Below, in pieces: positions 1 to 6,375 of a DNA stretch of 6,639 bases. The position numbers and the translations under genes are program-made. The notes under the pieces are model-generated. The model had not been told where the DNA came from. It worked only from the letters and a program-made list of their open reading frames with translations, and did no database searches. Source of the DNA: an uncultured Lachnospiraceae bacterium. Lineage in GTDB: Bacteria > Bacillota > Clostridia > Lachnospirales > Lachnospiraceae. The DNA lies in the NCBI GenBank assembly GCA_934418055.1, contig CAKRWX010000138.1, positions 1 to 6,639 on the forward strand, in the 5' to 3' direction. Every line of letters starts with the position of its first letter. The first letter of the stretch is position 1.

Positions 1-1441
1 AGTCCGCATTTCCGACCAAAAGACCGACTAAAAATGTGTGATAAGAGTTCTCTTTTTCCTTCTCTGGCGCTTTGGTGTCGAAAACACTAATGGAATTGCT
101 AAGAGTTCTGTTTAAGTACTTCTCGATAACCTCTGTACGGCCCTCTTCCACTGCATTCCAGAAAGCAATCAGCTGCTCCGTGTTCCTGAAAATGGTTTCT
201 TTGAACCATTCCTGTATCTGAAATTTGTATACATCTCTTACTTCCCGATTAGGAATCACCAGTTTGTAAGCCCCTTCTTCCGTCATTCCCGCCTGTGTCA
301 GGTATCCGGTTGTAAATAAAACACTCCACAAATTTTCAATGCTGTTGTCGATCTCGTCATAAGTCAGTTCCAAACGAAGCATTTTTTCAATGGCTTCCCC
401 GGCAATCAGGCGCTCAATCTCATCTCTCGTTGTTTTATTAGCCTTATCAATAAAACGTTTCACCAGACCATTACCGCTGGTATTGATCCAATAAGACTGG
501 GGTCTCGCTTTTGGATCGGCGCGCAGCATATCCACATGATTGACCACATCCCATGGACAGTAAATGTCCGCATTTCCGAAGCGATAACCATCATACCATT
601 CCTTTGTCTCCTCGAAATGGGACTCCATGTCATAGGCTTTCAGAAGCTGTTGTACTTCCTCATTGGTAAATCCAAATTGTTCGTCAAAACGGGTATCTAT
701 GATAGAAAGAACCTTGAAATTATTCAGTCCTGTGAAAATGCTTTCCTTGGAAATCCGCAAACATCCGGTTAAAACCGCAAACTGCAGATAATCGTTAGTC
801 TTAAGGGCAGAACCAAACATGGCGCGGATCAGCGCCACCATTTCCCGGTAATAGCCATTTTGGAACGCTTTATCTAATGGGACGTCATATTCATCGATGA
901 GCATGATTACTTTTTGTCCGTAATGTTTATACAAAAGTTCTGATAATACCTGCAAAGCAGAGGAAAAATTTTCTTCTTCAAAAAAATACTGACCATTTCG
1001 CAGAGTTGTTAATGAGCGGTATTTTTCTTTCTCACTATCCGTTAACCGATTGCTATTCTCCAAGAAATGGAAACGATCAGCCTCATTTCCAATTAATTGG
1101 GCAAAACGATGTGCCGCACTTTCGTAAGTAAGCCCATCTACACCTTTTAGGGTAAGAAAGATAACTGGAAATTTCCCCATATATTCTTCGCAAAGCTTTT
1201 GATTTTGGGAAATGTATAATCCATCAAATAAGGTTTTATCTGCCCCATATTCAAAAAAGTAGCGGAGCATACTCATATTCAGTGTTTTTCCGAAACGGCG
1301 TGGTCTGGTAAAAAGGTTTACTTTGCCCCAGTTCATAAGGATCTGTTCAATCAGCTTCGTTTTATCGATATAATAGAATCCAAATCGACGAATATCTTCA
1401 AAATTTTCAATTCCAACTGGCAACTTCAACTGTTCTGTCAT
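1..1441 (-). CDS. Predicted AAA-ATPase / PD-(D/E)XK nuclease-type protein, 3' end cut by window edge
   Basis: Seen: 480 codons run without a stop from the ATG at 1441-1439 to the left edge, so the C-terminus is missing. After a KLPVGIENF-type opening (about residues 5-14) comes YYIDKT (23-28). A degenerate P-loop RPRRFGKTL (46-54, Lys52) and a Walker B stretch VIMLIDEYD (178-186, Asp183/Glu184) follow. Further on are TGCLRISKESIFTGLNNF (225-242) and EWYDGYRFG...CPWDV (281-299). The last visible residues, SYHTFLVGLLVG, match the entry into the C-terminal nuclease-like domain of this family; its catalytic residues lie outside. Known: this architecture (Pfam predicted AAA-ATPase plus PDDEXK_9) is abundant, often multicopy, in gut Firmicutes and Bacteroidetes; its function is not established. 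Inferred: full length would be roughly 520-580 residues. The gene is more A/T-rich than era, recO and the peptidase gene and has its own candidate promoter, which suggests an accessory, possibly acquired gene. Family assignment is firm; biological role unknown. Confidence 0.88.
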   Translation of the reverse strand, partial: MTEQLKLPVGIENFEDIRRFGFYYIDKTKLIEQILMNWGKVNLFTRPRRFGKTLNMSMLRYFFEYGADKTLFDGLYISQNQKLCEEYMGKFPVIFLTLKGVDGLTYESAAHRFAQLIGNEADRFHFLENSNRLTDSEKEKYRSLTTLRNGQYFFEEENFSSALQVLSELLYKHYGQKVIMLIDEYDVPLDKAFQNGYYREMVALIRAMFGSALKTNDYLQFAVLTGCLRISKESIFTGLNNFKVLSIIDTRFDEQFGFTNEEVQQLLKAYDMESHFEETKEWYDGYRFGNADIYCPWDVVNHVDMLRADPKARPQSYWINTSGNGLVKRFIDKANKTTRDEIERLIAGEAIEKMLRLELTYDEIDNSIENLWSVLFTTGYLTQAGMTEEGAYKLVIPNREVRDVYKFQIQEWFKETIFRNTEQLIAFWNAVEEGRTEVIEKYLNRTLSNSISVFDTKAPEKEKENSYHTFLVGLLVGNAD

Positions 1442-1449
1442 TGACAACA

Positions 1450-1456
1450 CCCCTTT
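1450..1456 (-). promoter_or_regulatory. Ribosome binding site of the AAA-ATPase gene
   Basis: On the minus strand AAAGGGG lies 8 nt before the ATG at 1441. It supports that ATG as the start, and the family-typical KLPxGI opening follows within a few residues. Confidence 0.7.
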
Positions 1457-1493
1457 CTACTTTTTCCAATCCTACATTTCTTTCTATATTAAT

Positions 1494-1522
1494 ATGTTAG
1501 TGTATCTCACAACAGATGGCAA
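1494..1522 (-). promoter_or_regulatory. Candidate sigma-A type promoter for the AAA-ATPase gene
   Basis: On the minus strand TTGCCA (1522-1517, five of six matches to TTGACA) is followed after exactly 17 nt by TAACAT (1499-1494, four of six matches to TATAAT). An A/T-rich stretch lies just downstream. It sits about 50 nt before the start codon and outside recO, so the AAA-ATPase gene could be transcribed independently of the upstream operon. The -10 match is modest and overlapping alternatives such as TAATAT exist, so this is a weak inference. Confidence 0.35.
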
Positions 1523-1538
1523 CCGATTTTTAGCATTT

Positions 1539-1569
1539 GTTGCAGTCCATACGTTACACGAACTACAAC
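1539..1569 (-). other. Inverted repeat just downstream of recO
   Basis: GTTGCAGT (1539-1546) and ACTACAAC (1562-1569) form an 8-bp stem with one G-U pair in the minus-strand RNA and a 15-nt loop, 15 nt past the recO stop codon. No U-run follows, so it is not a convincing intrinsic terminator. It could be a 3'-end stabilising hairpin or chance. The rest of the 142-bp gap between recO and the AAA-ATPase gene holds only the candidate promoter and ribosome binding site listed separately. Confidence 0.25.
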
Positions 1570-1583
1570 GGACTTTGCCGATG

Positions 1584-2240
1584 CTACACCTCTCCAGTCA
1601 ACGTTTTCAAGATCTCCAGCGAATGGAACTCCCGCTCTACATACCGCCCCTTATTGATCTCCACGCACCTCTTAAACTCCTCAAATACCTCATCGGTCAG
1701 AAGAAAGGTGTACAGCTTTTCCATGGACGCCCCGATCACATATTCCCAGGCATAATTGGCGGAATCGCTGACCTCCCTTGGGGGGTGCTCGGGGTATTCT
1801 CCATTGATGACCATGGCTTTTAATTCAAAAATGCACTGTACCAGTTTATTGGGGATGTGCTGGTTTAAAAGAGCCCGCAGGGACTGATAAACCAAAAGGA
1901 GCATGGCGGAACCGTCTAAATTCTCCCTGGAATAGTAATCTGCAAATTCCAGGAAATACTGTCCGTAGCATGCTCCTTCGATATCCGACGCCAGTTCTTC
2001 GAAATACTGGCTGATATCCGCCGACTGAAGACTGTAGGAATCCCGTCCCTCGATCAGGCGGAACTGGCCGAACGCAAAGGGTCTGCTGGGGCCCATCAGG
2101 CTGTTGCCGGGGCGTTTGGCTCCTCTGGCAAAGGCGGTGATCTTGCCCCGCTCCCTGGTCAGAAGCACCAGGCGTTTGTCGTACTCCCCCACAGGAGTTG
2201 ACCGGATCACCATCCCGGTCATTTCCAGCAGATCCCTCAT
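1584..2240 (-). CDS. recO: DNA repair / recombination mediator protein RecO
   Basis: RecO loads RecA onto SSB-coated single-stranded DNA together with RecR during gap and break repair in the cytoplasm. Seen: from the ATG at 2240 the protein is 218 residues. The N-terminal OB-fold half carries TGMVIRSTPVGEYDKR (8-23), LLTRERGKITAFARGAKRPG (26-45) and the family-typical PFAFG..LIEGRDSYSL further on. The helical C-terminal half follows, with YFLEFADYY and LVYQSLRAL. The C-terminus has only isolated cysteines and no CxxC pairs, so the zinc finger of some RecO proteins is absent. Start choice: this ATG has GGAG 5 nt upstream and gives the usual RecO opening. A longer in-frame version from a TTG at 2327 would add 29 residues read through the intergenic repeat, has no good ribosome binding site, and was rejected. 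The ATG at 2222 is a less likely alternative. The gene lies downstream of era, a common pairing in Firmicutes, but 156 bp away because an element fills the gap. Stop is TAG. Confidence 0.93.
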   Translation of the reverse strand: MRDLLEMTGMVIRSTPVGEYDKRLVLLTRERGKITAFARGAKRPGNSLMGPSRPFAFGQFRLIEGRDSYSLQSADISQYFEELASDIEGACYGQYFLEFADYYSRENLDGSAMLLLVYQSLRALLNQHIPNKLVQCIFELKAMVINGEYPEHPPREVSDSANYAWEYVIGASMEKLYTFLLTDEVFEEFKRCVEINKGRYVEREFHSLEILKTLTGEV

Positions 2241-2245
2241 AGCGT

Positions 2246-2249
2246 CTCC
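2246..2249 (-). promoter_or_regulatory. Ribosome binding site deciding the recO start
   Basis: GGAG on the minus strand lies 5 nt before the ATG at 2240. It fixes that codon as the recO start over the upstream TTG at 2327. It directly abuts the terminal inverted repeat of the 2250-2382 element, so local folding of that end could affect its accessibility. Confidence 0.7.
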
Positions 2250-2276
2250 GTAACTGTTCAGTACCTTCGCAGTTAC
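2250..2276 (-). other. Hairpin adjoining the recO ribosome binding site
   Basis: GTAACTG (2250-2256) and CAGTTAC (2270-2276) form a perfect 7-bp stem with a 13-nt loop. Its base touches the recO GGAG at 2246-2249. The same 5' arm is also half of the element's terminal inverted repeat, so local and long-range pairing are mutually exclusive. Confidence 0.5.
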
Positions 2277-2324
2277 AGGCAAAAATCCATTCCAGATCAG
2301 CTTCGCTGATGGGATTTTTGCTTG
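2276..2324 (-). other. Long central hairpin of the intergenic element
   Basis: The outer stem pairs CAGGCAAAAATCC (2276-2288) with GGATTTTTGCTTG (2312-2324): 13 bp with one wobble pair (a G-T when the + strand sequence is folded). An inner stem ATCAGC/GCTGAT (2296-2301 with 2305-2310) closes a 3-nt TTC loop, with an asymmetric bulge between the two stems. On the minus-strand RNA the loop reads GAA. The right arm ends in a T-run on the + strand, but no + strand gene precedes it. The structure is therefore not assigned as a terminator. Confidence 0.5.
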
Positions 2325-2343
2325 CAAGCCAAGTCTTTTTTAC

Positions 2344-2368
2344 GGTCAGCGCAGCTAGTGCGCAGACC
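2344..2368 (-). other. era-proximal hairpin of the intergenic element
   Basis: GGTC-A-GCGCA (2344-2353) pairs with TGCGC-A-GACC (2359-2368): nine base pairs with one A-A mismatch on the + strand, closing the 5-nt loop GCTAG. In the transcribed direction it comes first after the era stop. It is followed by an A-run rather than a U-run, so it is not an intrinsic terminator for the operon. Confidence 0.5.
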
Positions 2369-2385
2369 TACCGAACCGTTACATT

Positions 2386-2392
2386 CCTCCTT
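2386..2392 (-). promoter_or_regulatory. Orphan Shine-Dalgarno sequence after era
   Basis: A perfect AAGGAGG on the minus strand lies 4 nt past the era stop codon, yet no usable start codon follows at normal spacing. The only nearby ATG is 1 nt away and is followed at once by TAA. The recO start is about 145 nt further on, beyond the 133-bp element. The simplest reading is that this was the original recO ribosome binding site. Confidence 0.45.
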
Positions 2393-2396
2393 CTTA

Positions 2397-3296
2397 TTAC
2401 TCATTATAGTATCCGTAATTCTTCATATACAGCTCGCTGTCCCGCCATTCTTTGCGGACCTTCACCCACAGCTGCAGGTTCACCTTGGCGCCCATCAGAT
2501 TCTCGATCTCGCGTCTTGCCTGACTGCCGATACGTTTTAACATGGCTCCGCCTTTGCCGATGATAATTCCCTTGTGAGAATCACGTTCACAGACGATGGT
2601 AGCTTCGATATCAAAGATTCCATTGTCCCGCTCTTTCATCTGCTCGATGGTCACGGCGATTCCGTGTGGGATCTCATCCTGCAGCAGACGCAGCGCCTTC
2701 TCACGGATCAGCTCCGCAGCGATCTGGCGCATCGGCTGGTCGGTAACGGTGTCCTCATCGTAATACTGTGGGCCGTATGGCAAATATTTAAATAACAGTT
2801 CCGTCATCTTGTCCGTATTCTGGTTTCTCAGAGCGGAAACCGGAACGATCTCCGCAAATGGACACACATTTTTATAGGTATCAATGGCCTTGGCGATGAT
2901 CTCCTCGTCCTTCACTGTATCGATCTTATTGATCGCCAGAATTACCGGAGTTTTCACCTTGGATAACAGCTCCGCGATGTGCTGTTCGCCTGCGCCGATG
3001 TAGGTGGTCGGCTCCACCAGCCACATGATCACATCCACCTCATTTAAAGTGCCTTCCGCGACGTTCACCATATACTGGCCCAGTTTATTTTTCGCTTTGT
3101 GGATACCTGGGGTGTCCAGGAAAATGATCTGGCCCCGCTTGTCGGTATATACCGTCTGGATGCGGTTTCTGGTGGTCTGCGGTTTCTCGGATGTGATGGC
3201 GATCTTCTGGCCAATTAAGTGGTTCATCAACGTGGATTTTCCCACATTTGGACGGCCAACCAGCGCTACAAATCCAGATTTAAAATTCTCATTCAT
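2397..3296 (-). CDS. era: GTPase Era (16S rRNA maturation / 30S assembly)
   Basis: Era is an essential or near-essential GTPase that binds the 3' end of 16S rRNA and helps 30S subunit assembly. Seen: 299 residues, the usual family length. The GTPase core shows G1 GRPNVGKST (14-22), the switch I region around TTRNRIQ (41-47), G3 DTPG (61-64), G4 NKID (123-126) and G5 SAL (154-156). A C-terminal KH domain (about 205-285) carries the GKGG loop at 247-250 and continues into KRIGSQARREIENL. No motif residue is missing. The ATG at 3296 is preceded by a purine-rich AAAGGAAAG sequence, and the GxVALVGRPNVGKS opening follows as expected; stop is TAA. It sits 119 bp downstream of the peptidase gene and upstream of recO on the same strand. 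Both flanking gaps carry the GTAACTGTTC motif. Assignment is certain. Confidence 0.98.
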   Translation of the reverse strand: MNENFKSGFVALVGRPNVGKSTLMNHLIGQKIAITSEKPQTTRNRIQTVYTDKRGQIIFLDTPGIHKAKNKLGQYMVNVAEGTLNEVDVIMWLVEPTTYIGAGEQHIAELLSKVKTPVILAINKIDTVKDEEIIAKAIDTYKNVCPFAEIVPVSALRNQNTDKMTELLFKYLPYGPQYYDEDTVTDQPMRQIAAELIREKALRLLQDEIPHGIAVTIEQMKERDNGIFDIEATIVCERDSHKGIIIGKGGAMLKRIGSQARREIENLMGAKVNLQLWVKVRKEWRDSELYMKNYGYYNE

Positions 3297-3305
3297 ACTT
3301 TCTTT

Positions 3306-3310
3306 CCTTT
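3306..3310 (-). promoter_or_regulatory. Ribosome binding site of era
   Basis: AAAGG on the minus strand, within a purine run AAAGGAAAGAAAG, ends 9 nt before the era ATG at 3296. It supports that start. Confidence 0.6.
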
Positions 3311-3317
3311 ATTCTCA

Positions 3318-3338
3318 GAACAGCAGTAACTGTTCGGT
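3318..3338 (-). repeat. Second copy of the element's terminal motif, upstream of era
   Basis: GTAACTGTTCGGT (3326-3338) differs from each terminal repeat of the 2250-2382 element at one position only. It lies in the same orientation as the recO-proximal end. It overlaps a 6-bp inverted repeat, GAACAG (3318-3323) and CTGTTC (3330-3335), with a 6-nt loop. No clear matching opposite end was found in this 119-bp gap: around 3387-3391 there is only a weak GTCAC resemblance. It may be a truncated or decayed element, or a shared protein- or RNA-binding motif. Confidence 0.4.
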
Positions 3339-3359
3339 TTCTTTCAGCTTATCTCTATG

Positions 3360-3387
3360 CAGAGCCGCCGGCTTCGCAGCGGCCCTG
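3360..3387 (-). other. Strong hairpin between the peptidase gene and era
   Basis: CAGAGCCGC (3360-3368) and GCGGCCCTG (3379-3387) form a 9-bp stem. The one imperfect position is an A-C mismatch on the + strand but a G-U pair in the minus-strand RNA, so it pairs better as the operon transcript. An inner GC/GC pairing closes a GAA loop in the RNA. No U-run follows, so it is not an intrinsic terminator. It could be a processing or stability element between the two coding regions. The remainder of the 3297-3415 gap holds the era ribosome binding site and the repeat motif. Confidence 0.4.
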
Positions 3388-3415
3388 TCACATTGCCGAT
3401 TTCTCTACATGATCA

Positions 3416-6358
3416 TTACGCCCGGAACAGGTTCTTCACCTCTCCGAACATCTCCCGGTTCTCTTCCACCTTCTCTTCATTACCGATGGCACACAGCGCA
3501 CCGGTCTTTAAGATCGCCTTCACGATACCAGCCAGGTTCTGGATATCCTTCTGGGTTGCTGCCAGTACCTGGTCTCTCTCCTCCTGCATCATCTCGTCAG
3601 TGACACCGGATAAGTAAGCGGACAGTCCTCTTGCGCCCTGGTCAGCAGGGGTAAATGGCGTGTCCATAGCTCCGATGGTTCCGATGACATATTTTGTCAT
3701 ATCCCGGTCACTGGCGTCAAAATGCTCCAGATAGTCCACGATGCCCTCATAGACCTCATTGGTCTCCTTCATCTTTGGATCACGATAGGACACAAAATAG
3801 CCTTCGCCTGAACGGCCAAATCCGCTCATGCAGCCATAAGCGCCGCCCTTCACACGCAGATTCTGCCACAGGTAATCGTAGCTTAAGATCAGTTTCAGGA
3901 TCCGCAGAGCGCCGGTATACTCCAGTTTTTCCTCTCCAAGGCGGAAGTTACCACAGCGTGCCACATAGTTGACCTGGGAAGAGGTCTTAAAGCCCTCATT
4001 TTTCAGCTCCGGCTGGAACTGGAATGGATAAACCGTTCCTTCTCCCTCTGGAAGTGCTTCTGTCAGATGTTTCATGGACTCAGAAAGTGCCGGGAAACCA
4101 GCCTTGTCGCAGGTGTAGCTGATCAGCATATTTTCCTTCGTGAACAGTTTTTTGCTTACTTCCTCTAATTTTGCGGTCAATGGCTTCGGATCCTTCTCAA
4201 ACTCCCGGATCACATCGTCTAAGAACTGATAGTAGCGGATTCCTCCGGTACAGTCATTATAAGCAGATGTCGGGGAGAAATAGGAAGTAGCTCTGGCAAC
4301 TGCCGCGCTGTGGCTTCCATTTTCCAGCTTCATCTTCATGCGGGAACGGGTTGTTTTTAAGATCTCGCCCAGGCGCTTCTCATCACTGAACTTCGATCGG
4401 GTCAGGATCTCGCTTAAGATCTCAAAACCAAAATCTAATTTCTCATATAATACGCGGACCTCCGCACTGAAGGCTCCGGTAAAGTCCGGTAATTTTTTCA
4501 GGTTTACATAAGATGTAATACCCAGGCTTAATCCACCGGTATTTAAGTTGATCTCACTGGTCAGATCGCTGTAGCTGTAATGCTCCGTATCCACCAGGCT
4601 CAGTACATGGCGCAGCAGAGCCGCATACGGCAGATCCTCGTTTGGAATCCGGTTGGTGTTAAATAATACTCTCAGATAACCGATTCCAGAGGTGAAAATG
4701 TCATGGTGCAGCACCTGGATCCCATGGATCTTGTGCTCCTCCCATTTTAATTTTTCTGCCTCTTTCTTAATATCCTTCCGCTCTAACATCGGGATCAGCG
4801 CCAGTTCTTCCGGACTGGATGGGATATCCTGGTATTCTTTTAACTCTTTCGTCTGACGGATCAGAGCCTCTTTCTCTTCTGCGGTTAAACGCTCCTTGTA
4901 AGCCGCCAGCTTCTCAGCCACCCGCGCATCCTCTTTCGCTGTCAGGTTCTTCTCAGGCTTCACTACGATGATCGCTTCAAATGGGTTATCCAGCAGATAA
5001 TCCTTGATCAGCTGCTCAAAATAGCCATCCTTCACTGCTTCTTTTAAGAAAGCAAAGGTATCGCCGTAAGCCAGATGCATCATCGGATCGCCATCATATA
5101 ACCAGCTGTCCATGCACTGTAAGCCGTACATCAGTCCCTTTGGATAATTGCCGTAATCTGCTTCCCGGTACTTAAATTCATAGTAATTCATAGCCGCCAG
5201 AAGGCTCTTTCTGTTTAAGCCCTCATTGGCCAGCTTCCGCAGAGTTCCTTTTACCACTGCTAAAAACTCGCCCTTCTGGTCTGCTCTGGCATCTTTTGCG
5301 ATCACAGAGAAATATGGCTGTAAGATACCGCTGTCATAACCGCCCATAATATCTCCGCCGATTTTTGCGTCTAACAGAGCCTGCTTCAATGGAGCTCCCG
5401 GCGCATCGATCAGGGCATATTCCAGGATCTGGAACGCCACATATAACTTCGGATCCAAATCTGTGCCAACCACATCACTGATGGACAGATAGCAGCCATT
5501 TTCCTCGTCCTCTTCCTCAGTGATAGAGTAAGCCGCCTCCACTTCTTTTGGTGCGTCAAAGCCCTTCTGCATCGGGATATGGGAATCGATCTGGGCTTCC
5601 CTGTCATTCCGGTCATAGTGGCTTAAATACTCCTGATCCAGCCATTCCAGTTTCTCCGCCATATCCATATCTCCATAAAGATAGATAAAGCTATTGGACG
5701 GATGGTAATAGGTCCGGTGGAAGTTCAGAAACTGCTCATAAGTCAGATCCGGGATATTCTTTGGATCACCGCCGGACTCCACGCCGTAACAGGTGTCGGG
5801 GAATAACGTCTGCTGGATCAGACGGTCCAGTACGCTCTCCGGGGAAGAAAACGCACCTTTCATCTCATTATAAACAACACCATTGTAGGTTAATGGGCCG
5901 TCCTCGCTCTCCAGCTCATAATGCCAGCCTTCCTGACGGAATATCTTTTCTTCTTTATAAATATTCGGGTGCAGCACTGCATCCATATAAACATCCATCA
6001 GGTTATGGAAATCCTTCTCATTGGTGCTGGCAATAGGGTACACGGTTTTATCCGGGTAAGTCATGGCATTTAAAAAAGTATTCAAGGATCCCTTCACCAG
6101 TTCCACAAATGGATCCTTCACCGGGAATTTCTCAGAACCACATAACACACTGTGCTCCAGAATATGCGGAACTCCGGTGCTGTCATAAGGCGGAGTGCGG
6201 AAACCAATGGAAAATACCTTGTTGTCGTCCTCATTGGACAGTAAAAATAATCTGGCTCCGCTCTTTTTGTGCTCCAGCACATAACCTTCGGAATTTAATT
6301 CGCTGACGGTTCTTCTTGTCAGAACACGATAAGCGCTTAAAGTCTCTAAATCTCTCAT
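3416..6358 (-). CDS. Insulinase-family (M16C, presequence protease-like) zinc metallopeptidase
   Basis: The protein is expected to degrade unstructured peptides inside a closed two-half chamber, in the cytoplasm; no signal peptide or membrane segment is visible. Seen: 980 residues, typical of the M16C/PreP group. The inverted zinc motif HILEH occupies 65-69 (His65 and His69 as ligands, Glu68 as catalytic base). The third ligand is probably Glu165 in VVYNEMKGAF, at the spacing seen in PreP. The M16C-associated middle region runs roughly from 460 to 700, with a charged linker near 465-535. The C-terminal half has RVKGGAYG with Arg835 and Tyr841, the substrate-binding pair of this family at the usual six-residue spacing. 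All catalytic elements are present. The ATG at 6358 has AAAGGAAG 7 nt upstream, and 17 bp separate the gene from the upstream YdcF-like gene, indicating co-transcription. A coupled role with Era is possible but not shown. Native substrates are unknown. Confidence 0.95.
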   Translation of the reverse strand: MRDLETLSAYRVLTRRTVSELNSEGYVLEHKKSGARLFLLSNEDDNKVFSIGFRTPPYDSTGVPHILEHSVLCGSEKFPVKDPFVELVKGSLNTFLNAMTYPDKTVYPIASTNEKDFHNLMDVYMDAVLHPNIYKEEKIFRQEGWHYELESEDGPLTYNGVVYNEMKGAFSSPESVLDRLIQQTLFPDTCYGVESGGDPKNIPDLTYEQFLNFHRTYYHPSNSFIYLYGDMDMAEKLEWLDQEYLSHYDRNDREAQIDSHIPMQKGFDAPKEVEAAYSITEEEDEENGCYLSISDVVGTDLDPKLYVAFQILEYALIDAPGAPLKQALLDAKIGGDIMGGYDSGILQPYFSVIAKDARADQKGEFLAVVKGTLRKLANEGLNRKSLLAAMNYYEFKYREADYGNYPKGLMYGLQCMDSWLYDGDPMMHLAYGDTFAFLKEAVKDGYFEQLIKDYLLDNPFEAIIVVKPEKNLTAKEDARVAEKLAAYKERLTAEEKEALIRQTKELKEYQDIPSSPEELALIPMLERKDIKKEAEKLKWEEHKIHGIQVLHHDIFTSGIGYLRVLFNTNRIPNEDLPYAALLRHVLSLVDTEHYSYSDLTSEINLNTGGLSLGITSYVNLKKLPDFTGAFSAEVRVLYEKLDFGFEILSEILTRSKFSDEKRLGEILKTTRSRMKMKLENGSHSAAVARATSYFSPTSAYNDCTGGIRYYQFLDDVIREFEKDPKPLTAKLEEVSKKLFTKENMLISYTCDKAGFPALSESMKHLTEALPEGEGTVYPFQFQPELKNEGFKTSSQVNYVARCGNFRLGEEKLEYTGALRILKLILSYDYLWQNLRVKGGAYGCMSGFGRSGEGYFVSYRDPKMKETNEVYEGIVDYLEHFDASDRDMTKYVIGTIGAMDTPFTPADQGARGLSAYLSGVTDEMMQEERDQVLAATQKDIQNLAGIVKAILKTGALCAIGNEEKVEENREMFGEVKNLFRA

Positions 6359-6365
6359 GCTCTAT

Positions 6366-6373
6366 CTTCCTTT
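6366..6373 (-). promoter_or_regulatory. Ribosome binding site of the M16C peptidase gene
   Basis: AAAGGAAG on the minus strand, 7 nt before the ATG at 6358, lies just past the stop codon of the upstream gene (6376-6378). It supports the start and tight operon coupling. Confidence 0.65.
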
Positions 6374-6375
6374 CA

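Larger units (their letters stand above)
2250..2382 (-). repeat. 133-bp intergenic element with terminal inverted repeats (MITE/REP-like or structured leader)
   Basis: Seen: GTAACTGTTCAGTA (2250-2263) and TACCGAACCGTTAC (2369-2382) are inverted copies matching at 12 of 14 positions. They bound a 133-bp segment that takes up nearly the whole era-recO gap (2241-2396). Inside are three successive hairpins (2250-2276, 2276-2324, 2344-2368). No clear target-site duplication is visible: the minus-strand flanks GGAAT and GGAGA agree only partly. It encodes no plausible protein; the recO frame merely stays open through part of it. Inferred: a small non-autonomous interspersed repeat, or a structured RNA between era and recO. 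The strand is given as the direction of transcription. A fragment of the terminal motif recurs upstream of era. Confidence 0.6.

Noticed and set aside
2..579. An exact 14-bp direct repeat, GTCCGCATTTCCGA, at 2-15 and 566-579
   Set aside because: Both copies encode GNAD within different conserved parts of the same AAA-ATPase/nuclease gene. The similarity does not extend further, so it is probably coincidental coding sequence.
1539..1569. Intrinsic terminator of the recO operon
   Set aside because: The inverted repeat has a G-U pair, a long loop and no following U-run in the direction of transcription.
1494..1823. + strand ORF of 109 codons overlapping the recO 3' end
   Set aside because: It is antisense to recO, has no convincing ribosome binding site or recognisable domain, and its start lies in the A/T-rich leader of the AAA-ATPase gene.
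2241..2327. N-terminal extension of RecO by 29 residues from a TTG at 2327
   Set aside because: It would be translated from the intergenic repeat, has no good ribosome binding site and does not resemble RecO. The ATG at 2240 has GGAG at proper spacing and the normal RecO opening.
3004..3603. + strand ORF of 199 codons across the era 5' end and the peptidase gene 3' end
   Set aside because: It is fully explained as the reverse-frame shadow of two certain genes and has low-complexity, non-protein-like composition.
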